Below, piece by piece: positions 53,631 through 63,164 of a stretch of 64,000 bases of DNA. How positions within the stretch are numbered: position 1 is the first letter of the stretch; the number at the start of each line of letters is the position of its first letter. The notes beneath the pieces are model-generated. The model was not told where the DNA came from. It saw nothing but the letters and a program-made list of their open reading frames with translations, and made no database searches. Source of the stretch: Leadbetterella byssophila DSM 17132 (GTDB lineage: Bacteria > Bacteroidota > Bacteroidia > Cytophagales > Spirosomataceae); contig NC_014655.1 of the NCBI RefSeq assembly GCF_000166395.1, forward strand, positions 3,658,001 through 3,722,000. Reading direction: 5' to 3'. A program made the position numbers and the translations under genes.

Positions 53631-55337
53631 TTATAAATTTTGTTTTTTCAACTCATTCACGGCAAAATCTGCTGCTCTTGCAGTAAGTGCCATATAAGTT
53701 AAAGATGGGTTCACACAGGAAGATGAGGTCATACAAGCACCGTCAGTCACGAACACATTTTCTGCACCCCATACCTGGTTGTTGCCATTTAGTACGGAGG
53801 TCTTAGGATCTCTACCCATGCGAGCTGTACCCATTTCGTGGATACCTATACCCGGAGCATACTCCTTGTTTTGATAAGTGTTTACGTTCTTTAATCCGGC
53901 AGCTTCTAGCATGTTTCCGGCTTCTGCTTGCATAGCTTCTCTCATTTTCCATTCGTTTTCTCTCCAAGCTGCATCAAAGTTGATGATAGGAAGACCCCAT
54001 TGATCTTTGTTGCTTGATAGAGTGAAACGGTTTCTTTCATCAGGTAAGGTTTCACCGAAACCACCGATGTTGAAGCCCCATCCGCCTAATTGGCTATAAG
54101 TAGCTTTCAATTCTACACCGATTAGGTCTCCGGCACCTTTATTTCCGCGGCTAGCTCCACCTTGGTATCCGAATCCGCGTAGGAAGTCGCGTTTATCTGA
54201 TCCCCAGTTGGCAAAACGTGGGATATAAATACCGTTCGGACGTTTACCGTAGTAATACATATCCTCAAAACCTTCCCATTTTCCGGAAGCACCTACTCCT
54301 AAGTGGTGGTCCATAATGTTTCTGCCCAGTTGGTCAGATGCATTACCTAGTCCGTTAGGATGTGTTTTGGATTTTGACTGCATCAAGATCCAAGCTGAAC
54401 CTATAGCTCCCGCATTTAAGAAGATGATTTTAGCGTAATACTCTTCAACTTTTTTCGTGTTTCTGTCAATAGCTCTTACCCCTACTGCTTTTTTCTTCTC
54501 ATCGTCAAAGATCACTTCATAAACGATCTTGTCGTTGATTAGAGTAAGGTTATTAGTCTTCATTGCCGCTGGCAGAGTAGCTGCTTGTGTACTGAAGTAT
54601 GCGCCATAAGGACATCCCTTAATACACTTGTTGCGATATTGACAAGCTGTTCTACCCAGTTCTTTTTGTTCTTCAGTTGGGTTAGTCAAATGCGCTACAC
54701 GACCTACAGTCAAATATCTTCCAGGGAATTTAGATTCAAGACGTTTTCTGACCTCTCGCTCTACGCAGTTCAATTCCATGGCAGGTTGGAATACGCTATC
54801 AGGTAGTACATCCAATCCTCTCTTTTCTCCTGAGATACCTGCAAATTTCTCTACATAGGCATACCATGGTTCAAGGTCTTTGTAGCGAATTGGCCAATCT
54901 ACGCCAACGCCCTCTTCCGCGTTTGCAGTGAAGTCTCTTTCGTTCCAACGGTAAGATTGACGTCCCCAGTGCAGAGATTTTCCGCCTGTATGGTAGGCTC
55001 TCATCCAGTCGAAACGCTGCGTTTCTTCATACGGATCTTCGCTATCTTTTACAAAGAGATCCTTTGTAGCTTCTGTGATGGTATATCCTGTACGGATACC
55101 CGCCCAATAATCCTTTTTCATTTGAAGGGTAAGACGGTTGCGGTGAGGAAAATCAAAGTTCTCCTTCATAGCAGTATCATATCCTTCTATATGTTTTAAT
55201 TCACGTCCTCTTTCGATCATGAGGACCTTTAGGCCTTTTTCACTAAGTTCTTTGGCTGCCCAACCTCCCGAAATACCTGATCCCACTACAATGGCATCAT
55301 AGGTAACGGATTCTTTTCCTTTTCCTTGAATGTTCAT
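53631..55337 (-). CDS. GMC-family FAD oxidoreductase
   Basis: ATG 55337 (MNIQGKGKESVTYDAIVVG) leaves a 14-bp gap after the small-subunit gene; a longer start would overlap it. The FAD Rossmann motif is VVGSGISGGWAAKELSEKGL. Other GMC features are GGKSLHWGRQSYRW, CKGCPYG-like cysteines (NKCIKGCPYG), IFLNAGAIGSAWIL and the C-terminal catalytic region IHEMGTARMGRDP with VTDGACMTSSSCVNPSLT. It oxidises an alcohol group of a sugar or polyol, with the subunit-3 protein encoded just upstream. No cytochrome subunit is adjacent. Confidence 0.92.
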   Translation of the reverse strand: MNIQGKGKESVTYDAIVVGSGISGGWAAKELSEKGLKVLMIERGRELKHIEGYDTAMKENFDFPHRNRLTLQMKKDYWAGIRTGYTITEATKDLFVKDSEDPYEETQRFDWMRAYHTGGKSLHWGRQSYRWNERDFTANAEEGVGVDWPIRYKDLEPWYAYVEKFAGISGEKRGLDVLPDSVFQPAMELNCVEREVRKRLESKFPGRYLTVGRVAHLTNPTEEQKELGRTACQYRNKCIKGCPYGAYFSTQAATLPAAMKTNNLTLINDKIVYEVIFDDEKKKAVGVRAIDRNTKKVEEYYAKIIFLNAGAIGSAWILMQSKSKTHPNGLGNASDQLGRNIMDHHLGVGASGKWEGFEDMYYYGKRPNGIYIPRFANWGSDKRDFLRGFGYQGGASRGNKGAGDLIGVELKATYSQLGGWGFNIGGFGETLPDERNRFTLSSNKDQWGLPIINFDAAWRENEWKMREAMQAEAGNMLEAAGLKNVNTYQNKEYAPGIGIHEMGTARMGRDPKTSVLNGNNQVWGAENVFVTDGACMTSSSCVNPSLTYMALTARAADFAVNELKKQNL

Positions 55338-55351
55338 GTTTCGAAACGGGT

Positions 55352-55981
55352 TTATGAATATGCTCTTTGATCTGGTGTTACTTTGATACAAGGATCAAAT
55401 CTTCCTGGTACAGGGGTATATTCAAACTCTTGAGTAATACCTGGCTCAGATGAATAATATCCGAAGATGGTTAGATCTCTAACCAATGTGTAGAATGGAA
55501 TTAGAGGTTCCTTCTTCGTTAATTCTTCTTTCTCTTTGCCCGTTTCTGAATCAATAATCTTCACTTTCTCAGCTTCTGCTTCTTTTTCCGCAGCAGCTTT
55601 GTCACGCATAGTGTACAGTACTTTCAGCTTGTCAGCTTCTTGTAGAGACACAAAGCTGCCTCCCAATTTTTTCGCTTCTGCTTCCAGATCTGTCAGTCCG
55701 GCAGTAAAATGCTTCTGCTGCTCTTCAGTGTAACAATCTTTCAGAAGGATTTCTATCACTTCTGGCACTCCTGCTTCTTTCGCTCCCGGGGTGTCAGTTT
55801 TAGGGATTATTATTTCCGCTATTTCCGCTAGTAGAGAACGTTGATCAGCGTCTAAGGTAAATCCAGAGGCGGCTGAATCGGAGGGCGACTTACAACTGTT
55901 GAGAATGGCAGCTAAACTAGGTGCGGTGATGGCCCCACCTACTAAGAGAGCTACTCTCTGTAAGGCTAATCTTCTTTTCAC
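55352..55981 (-). CDS. Gluconate 2-dehydrogenase subunit 3 family protein
   Basis: This 209-residue protein begins MKRRLALQRVALLVGGAITA, a Tat-like leader with a Cys (ILNSC) that could carry a lipid. The family core is LLAEIAEIIIPKTDTPGAKE with VPEVIEILLKDCY. The protein assists export and maturation of the GMC subunit encoded 14 bp downstream. A long Lys/Glu-rich insertion (about 125-155) is unusual in length. It is the first gene of the pair; 240 bp of AT-rich sequence precede it. Confidence 0.9.
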   Translation of the reverse strand: MKRRLALQRVALLVGGAITAPSLAAILNSCKSPSDSAASGFTLDADQRSLLAEIAEIIIPKTDTPGAKEAGVPEVIEILLKDCYTEEQQKHFTAGLTDLEAEAKKLGGSFVSLQEADKLKVLYTMRDKAAAEKEAEAEKVKIIDSETGKEKEELTKKEPLIPFYTLVRDLTIFGYYSSEPGITQEFEYTPVPGRFDPCIKVTPDQRAYS

Positions 55982-56221
55982 GTAGTATAATAAATGTTAT
56001 GGTTGTCAAAAAACAGGTCTAAATGTAAAGAATTAATCCATGAATTCTGAGTATTGTTAATGGAAAATATATAGAATTATTCTTATATGGAATATGTATA
56101 AATAAGGGAAAGAGTTAGTTATAAGTAGAATAAATTTTATTTAATATATCTGGTGTTCAGGTTAATATTTTATAGGTTTGGTTAAATTAAATGATGGATT
56201 ATCTTATTTTGAGCTTTAATT

Positions 56222-56946
56222 ATGGAAAAGCGAAAGGCTCAATTACTCGTAGTTTTCTTAGTCGTTAAACTACTCTTTCAGTTCCTACATAGGGATGTAT
56301 AATGCATCTCAATTTTGCTGATCATTTGGCCTGGGGCTATTTTTCAGTTCCTCCCTTTATCGGAAGTGTAGCGTATTGCCTTAAACTTCTAGGTAATGAT
56401 CCCTTTTGGGTTCATTTGTTTCCTGCTTTGGTGTTCATCTCACAGTCCACTAAGGATTATTTGACTATAGATTCAGCAGAAATAATAGTAGCCAAAGGGA
56501 CAAGTGGAAAGATGCTACAGAACATCCCATACCACAGGATTTCGCTGATATGCTTGGGTGGCAAGGATTAGCAGAGAAGACTGATCGTGTACTTGGAGAG
56601 ATGCCATCATCCACATTAGTTTTCTGCGACAATTACGGTCAAGCAGGTGCTAATAACTTCTTTACCAGAGGAAGGGTAAAAGCTCAAGGGTTTGATGGAG
56701 ATTACGGGGCATGGTTAGATAGAGTAACTCCTTACAGGCACCTGGTCCTTTAAAAACTGAGAAGAAGAGTACAAGGCAACTTTACCGTTATTTGAGCATG
56801 GAGAGCTAAGGGATTCCGTATCGAATCCCATAGCTAAGGAATATAGAACCACTATTTACGTTTATAAGAATGCGCGGGTTTCTATTAATGATATCATAGA
56901 AAAGGAGCAAAAAGAAGAGGTTTACCGGGGATTACTTGAGAAATAA
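56222..56946 (+). pseudogene. Relic of a GT39-type membrane glycosyltransferase
   Basis: From ATG 56222 the frame has a membrane helix (LLVVFLVVKLLFQFL) and stops at about 56300. The next phase gives FADHLAWGYFSVPPFIGSVA, the acceptor-binding loop of GT39 mannosyltransferase-like proteins. After a large deletion the C-terminal part reads IPQDFADMLGWQGLAEKTDR and FCDNYGQAGANNFF, then breaks up again and ends at TAA 56946. Most of the transmembrane domain is missing and at least three phase changes are present. Confidence 0.8.
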
Positions 56947-57282
56947 CTCATCGTATTCTTCCTTTTTGAAACCTATTCGCTTGTTGTTGCCGTTTTCAAG
57001 TATAGGCCTTTTGATCATAGATGGAGTGGCCTGAAGGATTTTGATGGCAGATTCCGGTGTTTCAACTAAGGATTTATCCTCCAAAGCTCTGTATGTGGAG
57101 CTGGATTTGTTAACTACCTTGTTAAAACCAAAGGTTTCAAACCATTCTTTTAGTTTTTCTGGTGAAATTCCATCCGTCTTAAAATTATGAAAGATATAAG
57201 GCACCTGATTGTCCTTTAAATAGGTGATCGCTTTTTTGACGGTGTCGCAATTGGGAATGCCGTAAATTTTAACTGTATCCAT
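56932..57282 (-). CDS. ArsC/Spx/YffB-family protein
   Basis: This 116-residue thioredoxin-fold protein starts with VKIYGIPNCDTVKKAITYL; the single Cys12 in the NCDTVKKA motif is typical of YffB-like ArsC relatives. The C-terminal SMIKRPILENGNNKRIGF holds the conserved Arg-Pro-Ile. True arsenate reduction needs an anion-binding arginine not evident here, so a glutathione-dependent thiol reductase role is as likely. It overlaps the GT39 relic by 15 bp and is divergent from the thioredoxin cluster by 20 bp. Confidence 0.85.
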   Translation of the reverse strand: MDTVKIYGIPNCDTVKKAITYLKDNQVPYIFHNFKTDGISPEKLKEWFETFGFNKVVNKSSSTYRALEDKSLVETPESAIKILQATPSMIKRPILENGNNKRIGFKKEEYDELFLK

Positions 57283-57302
57283 AAAAATATAACTTCAAAA
57301 TA

Positions 57303-58436
57303 GTGAAATTAGTTCTTAGGTTTTGTTTCGTTTTATTACCCTTTTTGGGGAATGCTCAAGGGATCAAATGGGAGAAAAGTCTCCATGCTGCCTTTGCAAA
57401 AGCTAAAGCAGAGAATAAGGTTCTTTTTGTCGAGTTTTACTCGCCCACCTGTCCACATTGTAAGAAATTGGCGCCCATTCTGAATGACCCCACTGTAGCA
57501 GGTCTGTACAATGGGAATTTTGTCAATTACGCCTTAGATGTGGACTCAGAGGAAGGGAGGAATTTCGCTAAAAAAGCTAATTTAGAGGTATATGGGATTC
57601 CTTATTTTCTCTTTTTTAGAGGAGATGGAACCCTGATTCATTCCAGAGAAGTATCTGCAGAAGTAGCTTCTGTTTTGCAACCCGGAAAGATGGTTCTTGA
57701 ACGTACTTATACGGCGGAATTTTACCCGAAGAGGTTCGCATCAGGAGAACGTTCAGAGAACTTCTTAAGCCATTATGCTATCTTTAGTAGGGTTAAGAAA
57801 GATTCCATGACAAATTTTAAGTTGGTTGATGCACTTTGGTCGATATATCCCGTGGAGAAGAGGGAGGCTAGTTGGAATCTATTTAAGAAGATAAGCACAG
57901 ATACGGAAAATGGATTCGCAAGATTTTGGATACAAAATCATAAAAAAAGTAATGATACTCCGGAGAATGTAAAGGCTCAGTTCACCCGCTTATTGCACGG
58001 CACCCTCTTTGGTCCTAGAAAATTTGAGAATTGGGATCAGTTGGCTGCAGAATACGGTCCAATTGTAGGGCAAAAGGAAGTCGATGCACTATTATGGGAG
58101 AAGCGTACGGAAATTGCCTGGAAAAAGGGTGAGGATCACAAAGCTTTACAGATAGCTCAAAACGTTTCTAAACAATTTGATGCTGGAGGTTTATTATATT
58201 TATGTAGAGTTTTTAATCAAAAGGGCAAGAATGCTGAAGCCGTGCAACAATGGTTGAAAAAAGTAGCTGCTAGTCCCACTTATAATAAGGTGGAATATTT
58301 TTACCAAAATGCTCTTTTGGAAAAGAATAGAGGCAATAAGGATCAAGCTAAGGTTTGGGTACAGAAAGCCTTAACTTCTGCAAAAGCTACAAAGGCAAGC
58401 ACGATTGAATTGGAGCGATTTTTGAAAGAATTATGA
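57303..58436 (+). CDS. Exported thioredoxin-fold protein, CPHC motif (first of three)
   Basis: GTG 57303 is the likely start, because the signal peptide (KLVLRFCFVLLPFLGNAQG) begins right there and no ATG is nearby. A thioredoxin domain (about 20-140) has FYSPTCPHCKKL with the redox cysteines and the cis-proline loop YGIPYFLFF. The last ~230 residues are helical and TPR-like. It is the first of three genes with the same layout, probably a periplasmic thiol reductant or disulfide-exchange protein. Confidence 0.85.
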   Translation: MKLVLRFCFVLLPFLGNAQGIKWEKSLHAAFAKAKAENKVLFVEFYSPTCPHCKKLAPILNDPTVAGLYNGNFVNYALDVDSEEGRNFAKKANLEVYGIPYFLFFRGDGTLIHSREVSAEVASVLQPGKMVLERTYTAEFYPKRFASGERSENFLSHYAIFSRVKKDSMTNFKLVDALWSIYPVEKREASWNLFKKISTDTENGFARFWIQNHKKSNDTPENVKAQFTRLLHGTLFGPRKFENWDQLAAEYGPIVGQKEVDALLWEKRTEIAWKKGEDHKALQIAQNVSKQFDAGGLLYLCRVFNQKGKNAEAVQQWLKKVAASPTYNKVEYFYQNALLEKNRGNKDQAKVWVQKALTSAKATKASTIELERFLKEL

Positions 58437-58495
58437 TATCTCAGTAACACAATTTCCATTTTAACTGTTAAATATTTAATAGACCTATAAAAAAC

Positions 58496-59728
58496 ATGAG
58501 AATTGCCTATTTGCTCTTATTTCTAACATTTGCTGCCTGTAAAAAAGAGAATAAAACTTCAGAGGATTCCGGTGTGGTGGATACCAAAACGGTAACTTGG
58601 ACTTCTGATATTTCTGAAGCTTTAGCGAAGGCCAAAGCTACGGGTAAGTTGGTATTTGTGGAGTGTTACTCTCCCACTTGTCCCATTTGCCAGTCGATTG
58701 AGCCTTATTTTAGTACTTCAGAAGTGGCCACTAAGTACAACTCTGAGTTTGTCAATTATAAATTAGATGTGGGGGTAGCAGAACAAGTGAAGTTCTTAAA
58801 CGATCATAATATATGGTTACCTAGCTTCCCTCAGTTCTTATTCTTTGACGGGGATGGTAATTTGGTTCATCAGGCTGAGGTTACCCCATCTACCGCATCA
58901 CTCGTAGCAGCAGCTGATGAGGCATTGTCTACGGATAAAAGAGCTAGCTTATATAAATCACGCTTTGATGCTGGAGAAAGAGATTTTGATTTCCTAGTTA
59001 AATATGGTGTGTATACCCGTTTGGTGAAAGATACCTTAGAGAATCTGAAGGTGGGAGAGGCTTTGTTTGCCACATTTGATCAGAATGAGTTGGGCTCTGA
59101 AACCAGTTGGGCTGTCACCAAAAAAGTAGTGACGAGTGTAGATAATGGCTTCTTTAAGTATTGGATTGATCAAATGCCAAAAGCCGCAGCTTATGAAAAG
59201 GCTCAGGGTCATGATGGACAAGAGTTGAACACTTTAGGTGGCATTGTTCAGGCCTCCATTTTTAGAGACGGTAGAAAGTACAGCACTCAGAAAATAGCAG
59301 TGGTGAAGGACTATATAAGGAAAGTAGGAGGTGGAGACTATGCAGATACCTATGTATGGGAACAGGAAACCTTGGCTAATCTTCGTGAAGGAAAACCTCA
59401 AGTGGCTTTGAATATAGGTAAGAGTATGGCTGCGAAATTTTCGAACAATGGTCCATCATTGGTCTATATAGCCAAAGTTTTCAATGATAACTTCCCAAAT
59501 AATTCTTATCTGCCTGTGGCAAAAGAATGGTTAAGTGCAGCATCGAATTTGGTAGGAGAGCCGGCTCAACAAGCCGAATGGCATTTTGAGTGGGCAAGAG
59601 TTCATCAAAAGGAAGGTGATTTGAAGAACGCTTCAGAAAGGGCCAAGCAAGCGCAAAAAATGGCAGAGACAGCAGGTTTAGATCTTAAGAAATTCAAAAA
59701 TTTAGTAAATACTTTACGTAATGTATAG
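58496..59728 (+). CDS. Thioredoxin-fold lipoprotein, CPIC motif (second of three)
   Basis: This 410-residue protein has a lipoprotein signal ending TFAAC, a Ser/Asp linker and a thioredoxin domain with CYSPTCPICQSIE (redox pair) and LPSFPQFLFFDGDG. The helical C-terminal half shares long runs with the third gene (SWAVTKKVV, YWIDQMPKAAA, GHDGQE). Its 3' end overlaps the next gene by 8 bp. Sixty bp separate it from the first gene. Confidence 0.87.
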   Translation: MRIAYLLLFLTFAACKKENKTSEDSGVVDTKTVTWTSDISEALAKAKATGKLVFVECYSPTCPICQSIEPYFSTSEVATKYNSEFVNYKLDVGVAEQVKFLNDHNIWLPSFPQFLFFDGDGNLVHQAEVTPSTASLVAAADEALSTDKRASLYKSRFDAGERDFDFLVKYGVYTRLVKDTLENLKVGEALFATFDQNELGSETSWAVTKKVVTSVDNGFFKYWIDQMPKAAAYEKAQGHDGQELNTLGGIVQASIFRDGRKYSTQKIAVVKDYIRKVGGGDYADTYVWEQETLANLREGKPQVALNIGKSMAAKFSNNGPSLVYIAKVFNDNFPNNSYLPVAKEWLSAASNLVGEPAQQAEWHFEWARVHQKEGDLKNASERAKQAQKMAETAGLDLKKFKNLVNTLRNV

Positions 59729-60905
59729 AGTTCTATTCTGCCTATTGTGGTTAAGCACAGGGGTTTTTGGCCAACAAGGAATTCAGTGGGAGAAGGATTT
59801 GTCAGATGCACTTGCCAAAGGAAAATCTACAGGTAAATTAGTATTTGTGGAGGCATATTTACCTACCTGTCCGGCATGTAAGGCTATGGATCCCCAGTTT
59901 CAAAATGCTGATGTGGCTAAGTTTTATAATCAAAACTTCATCAATTATAAGATGAATCTAAGTATTGAAGGTGCTAGAGGATTCTTAGATGAACGGAAGA
60001 TAGAGATTCCTAGTTTCCCGCAGTTTCTTTTTTTCAATGGAGAGGGGGAGTTAGTGCATCAAGGTGAAACTGTTCCTACTCCAGCAGGGGTGCTTTCTAT
60101 TGGTAGGGAAGCCAAGGATCCTTCTTTGTGGAGTTCCAATTTTGTTAAGCAGTTTGAGCTGGGAAATAGAGATTTTGACTTCTTGATTAAATATGGAAAC
60201 TATGCACGTGTATCCAGAGACATGGCTGCATCCAAGAAGATTACAGAAGCTATTTGGGCGAATTTTAATAGGGAGGAAATAGGGTCTAATGTAAGTTGGC
60301 AAATCACCAAGAAAGTGGTCAATGATACCGACAATGAATTCTTTAGATATTGGATAGATCATATGCCGGAGGCGGCGGCCTTAGAGAAAGCAGAAGGACA
60401 TGAAGGGCAGGAGGGGCAGGTTCTAGGTAGGATTTTGCAACAGACCATTTTTTCACCCGAAAGTAAGATGTTTCCTATTGAAAAGGTGAATCAATTAGAG
60501 CAATACATGGGGAAGGTAGGAGCCGGAATGTATGCAGATGCTTTTCTTTGGGAGCATAGAGTCAGAGCTTACCTAAGAGACGGTATGAAATCTACCGCTT
60601 TACAGGAAGGAGAGAAGGCGGTGGAGTTGTATAAGCAAAATGGTGCTGCCATGTTATATGTGGTTCAAGTATTTACTTCTCATGTACCGGAATTTGTGCC
60701 CTTGACCTTGACATGGTTGCAGAGAGCGTATCCCATGTTGAAGGAGAACAATTACCTCGCAGAATACTTTTACCAAATGAGTGTGGTGAGTAGAAAAAGA
60801 GGTAATGTAGAAGAATCAAAGCAATTTGCTGAACAGGCTTTAGAGAAGGCGAGATTGGCTGAATTGCAATTGGATAAATTTATTATCCAAGCTTCACAAG
60901 ACTAA
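59721..60905 (+). CDS. Exported thioredoxin-fold protein, CPAC motif (third of three)
   Basis: This 394-residue protein has a signal peptide (MYRVLFCLLWLSTGVFG) without a lipobox. Its thioredoxin domain has AYLPTCPACKAMD and IPSFPQFLFFNGEG. It is the closest relative of the second gene over its whole length (SWQITKKVV, YWIDHMPEAAA, GHEGQE), so the pair arose by duplication. It overlaps the convergent cvfB stop by 12 bp. Confidence 0.87.
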   Translation: MYRVLFCLLWLSTGVFGQQGIQWEKDLSDALAKGKSTGKLVFVEAYLPTCPACKAMDPQFQNADVAKFYNQNFINYKMNLSIEGARGFLDERKIEIPSFPQFLFFNGEGELVHQGETVPTPAGVLSIGREAKDPSLWSSNFVKQFELGNRDFDFLIKYGNYARVSRDMAASKKITEAIWANFNREEIGSNVSWQITKKVVNDTDNEFFRYWIDHMPEAAALEKAEGHEGQEGQVLGRILQQTIFSPESKMFPIEKVNQLEQYMGKVGAGMYADAFLWEHRVRAYLRDGMKSTALQEGEKAVELYKQNGAAMLYVVQVFTSHVPEFVPLTLTWLQRAYPMLKENNYLAEYFYQMSVVSRKRGNVEESKQFAEQALEKARLAELQLDKFIIQASQD

Positions 60906-61730
60906 GGAGATTCCGTCTTCATCCAGACGGATTTTCCCTTCTTTATAAAGGCCACCTATGGCTTTTTTGAAAGCCTTTTTGCTCATATTAAGGTGTTCCT
61001 GAATATCTATAGGGTCAGAATGATCTGTCAGCCCTAGTTTTCCTCCATTCTGGCTTAGTTTGTCTAAGATAATTTGGGTGTTTTCATCTCTTGCTTGTAG
61101 GAAACCTAATGGCTGCAAAGACACGTCAATCTTGCCGTCTTCTCTAATATTCTTGATATACGCGGTAGTTTGATCACCCCAGGCTAATCTTCTGAAGATT
61201 TCGTTTTCGTAGATAAGTCCTTTGTATTTGTTATCGATGATGACATTGTATCCAAGGTCCGTTTTCTCATATACTAATACCTCTACTTTTTGTTGAGGTT
61301 CCAGGTCTGAGATCTGGTCGTTTTGGAAGAACTTATTGATTTTGGCAGAAGCTACTAGTCGGTCAGTCTCCTCATCAAGATATAAGAACACGGGTACCCA
61401 TTGACCGGTTTGCAACTTATGGTTTTGCTCCTTAAAAGGGACGAAGAGATCTTTTTCTAGTCCCCAATCCAGGAATGCTCCAATGGAGGAGGTGGCTACT
61501 ACTTCTAGGATAGCAAATTGGTTAAGTTGGATGGCAGGTTGAAGGGTAGTGGCTATTATTCTGTCTTCAGAGTCTCTGTACACAAAGACATTTATTTCTT
61601 GTCCCATTTCGATCTCTTCAGGGACATATTTATGTGGAAGTAGGACGTCATTCCCTTCATTATCTCCTAAGTAGATGCCCACACTAGTAGCTCTCAGAAC
61701 GGTTAAGACATTGTATTTTCCTACTTCCAT
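60894..61730 (-). CDS. cvfB: S1-like RNA-binding protein CvfB
   Basis: This 278-residue protein has three S1-like OB domains and a C-terminal winged helix. The start MEVGKYNVLTVLRATSVGIY is typical. Further motifs are VVATSSIGAFLDWGLEKDLF and VPFKEQNHKL in the second domain, VIIDNKYKGLIYENEIF in the third, and LNMSKKAFKKAIGGLYKEGK in the winged helix. CvfB binds RNA and affects virulence factor expression in Staphylococcus; the role in Bacteroidota is unknown. Confidence 0.92.
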   Translation of the reverse strand: MEVGKYNVLTVLRATSVGIYLGDNEGNDVLLPHKYVPEEIEMGQEINVFVYRDSEDRIIATTLQPAIQLNQFAILEVVATSSIGAFLDWGLEKDLFVPFKEQNHKLQTGQWVPVFLYLDEETDRLVASAKINKFFQNDQISDLEPQQKVEVLVYEKTDLGYNVIIDNKYKGLIYENEIFRRLAWGDQTTAYIKNIREDGKIDVSLQPLGFLQARDENTQIILDKLSQNGGKLGLTDHSDPIDIQEHLNMSKKAFKKAIGGLYKEGKIRLDEDGISLVL

Positions 61731-61762
61731 ATTAATTTTTTTCCAAAGGTACGGAAAAAGAC

Positions 61763-62401
61763 TTAGTCCTTGTCCGGTTGTGGAGTATATCGTAGATAAG
61801 GCTTAACGATTTTTACTCCTTTAGGGAATTTTTGAATAGCATCTTCTGTAGAAACGGCAGGTACTATGATGGTATCATCTCCTTGTTGCCAATCTGCGGG
61901 AGTTGCTACGGAATAATTAGCTGTCAATTGCAGAGAATCTACAACTCTTAAGATTTCCTGGAAGTTTCTACCTGTGGAGGCGGGATAGGTCAACGTTAAT
62001 TTGATTTTCTTATCCGGTCCGATAATAAATACTGAGCGTACTGTGGCTTTTTCCGATGCGTTCGGGTGGATCATATCGTATAATTGTGCCACGTTTCTGT
62101 CTTCGTCAGCGATGATTGGGAAGTTGAATTGTACTTGGTTTACCTCTTCAATATCCGGAATCCAACGATTGTGAGAATCCAAGTCATCTACTGAAACTGC
62201 AATTACTTTTACTCCTCTTTTTTCAAATTCTCCTTTTAGCAGGGCTGTTTTACCTAACTCCGTAGTACATACCGGGGTAAAATCTGCCGGGTGAGAAAAT
62301 AGCAATCCCCAGGAATCGCCAAGCCATTCATGGAAATGAATCTGGCCTTGAGTAGTATTGGCCGTAAAGTCCGGTGCAATATCTCCAAGTCTAAGTGACA
62401 T
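61763..62401 (-). CDS. 1-Cys peroxiredoxin (Prx6 type)
   Basis: This 212-residue peroxidase starts MSLRLGDIAPDFTANTTQG. The peroxidatic cysteine lies in HPADFTPVCTTELG (about residue 46), and the long C-terminal domain (YLRYTPQPDKD) is typical of the 1-Cys group. It reduces hydrogen peroxide and organic peroxides in the cytoplasm. A -7-like TAAATTTG lies upstream. Confidence 0.95.
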   Translation of the reverse strand: MSLRLGDIAPDFTANTTQGQIHFHEWLGDSWGLLFSHPADFTPVCTTELGKTALLKGEFEKRGVKVIAVSVDDLDSHNRWIPDIEEVNQVQFNFPIIADEDRNVAQLYDMIHPNASEKATVRSVFIIGPDKKIKLTLTYPASTGRNFQEILRVVDSLQLTANYSVATPADWQQGDDTIIVPAVSTEDAIQKFPKGVKIVKPYLRYTPQPDKD

Positions 62402-62434
62402 ACGATTAAAAATTTTAGGTTAACAATTAGACTA

Positions 62435-62442
62435 CAAATTTA
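62435..62442 (-). promoter_or_regulatory. Possible -7 box for the peroxiredoxin gene
   Basis: TAAATTTG on the minus strand matches TAnnTTTG, about 34 bp before the start codon. No clear TTTG box at the right spacing was found. Confidence 0.35.
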
Positions 62443-62536
62443 GTAGACTATTGCAAAGTACGGGATTTTTTTTGAGTTATTCGGGGTTAAGTGTAAAATA
62501 TTTACGATTTTTACTATTAAATACTTTTAGGTGTAG

Positions 62537-63163
62537 ATGTTAAATACTCATTCTCTGCGCTTCCAGTATCCGGGAAGTACAGATTTTCATTTTCCTGACC
62601 TCAGGTGTGCTGCAGGAGAGACTTTGCTGATCTTAGGAAATTCCGGTTCCGGAAAAACGACTCTCCTTAATTTAATGGCATTATTGCTTTCTCCATCATC
62701 CGGGGAGGTCAATATTGATGGCGTAAATACTGGTACTTTGGCTCCGAGTGAATTGCCCACGTTTAGAGCAAGGCATATTGGCTTGGTCTTCCAGAAGCCA
62801 TATTTCGTGCATTCTTTGAATGTGGAAGAGAATCTTTTGATGTCTAATTATTTTGCCGGGAAACCTCAGGATAAGGCAAGGGTAAAACATTTGGCAGATC
62901 ACTTAGGATTTGCACACGTTTTGAAAAAGAGGGTGACGGAGCTTAGTGGAGGTGAGCAGCAGAGAGTAGGTATTGCTCGAGCCTTAATGAATGAAGCGAA
63001 GGTGATTTTAGCTGATGAGCCTACTTCCGCTTTAGATGATCTGAACTGTGAAAGGGTAGCTAACTTACTAGAGGTGCAAGCTAAGGAAAGTGGTGCAGCT
63101 TTGATCGTAGTTACCCATGATCAGCGTCTAAAAAATAGATTCCCTAACCAAATCTCACTCTAA
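62537..63163 (+). CDS. ABC transporter ATP-binding protein (LolD/MacB-like)
   Basis: This 208-residue ATPase has Walker A LGNSGSGKTTLL, signature LSGGEQQRVGIARALM, Walker B VILADEPTSALD and switch VVTHD. It pairs with the FtsX-type permease that starts 1 bp after its stop codon. Such exporters move lipoproteins or peptides out of the inner membrane. Confidence 0.94.
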   Translation: MLNTHSLRFQYPGSTDFHFPDLRCAAGETLLILGNSGSGKTTLLNLMALLLSPSSGEVNIDGVNTGTLAPSELPTFRARHIGLVFQKPYFVHSLNVEENLLMSNYFAGKPQDKARVKHLADHLGFAHVLKKRVTELSGGEQQRVGIARALMNEAKVILADEPTSALDDLNCERVANLLEVQAKESGAALIVVTHDQRLKNRFPNQISL

Positions 63164-63164
63164 G

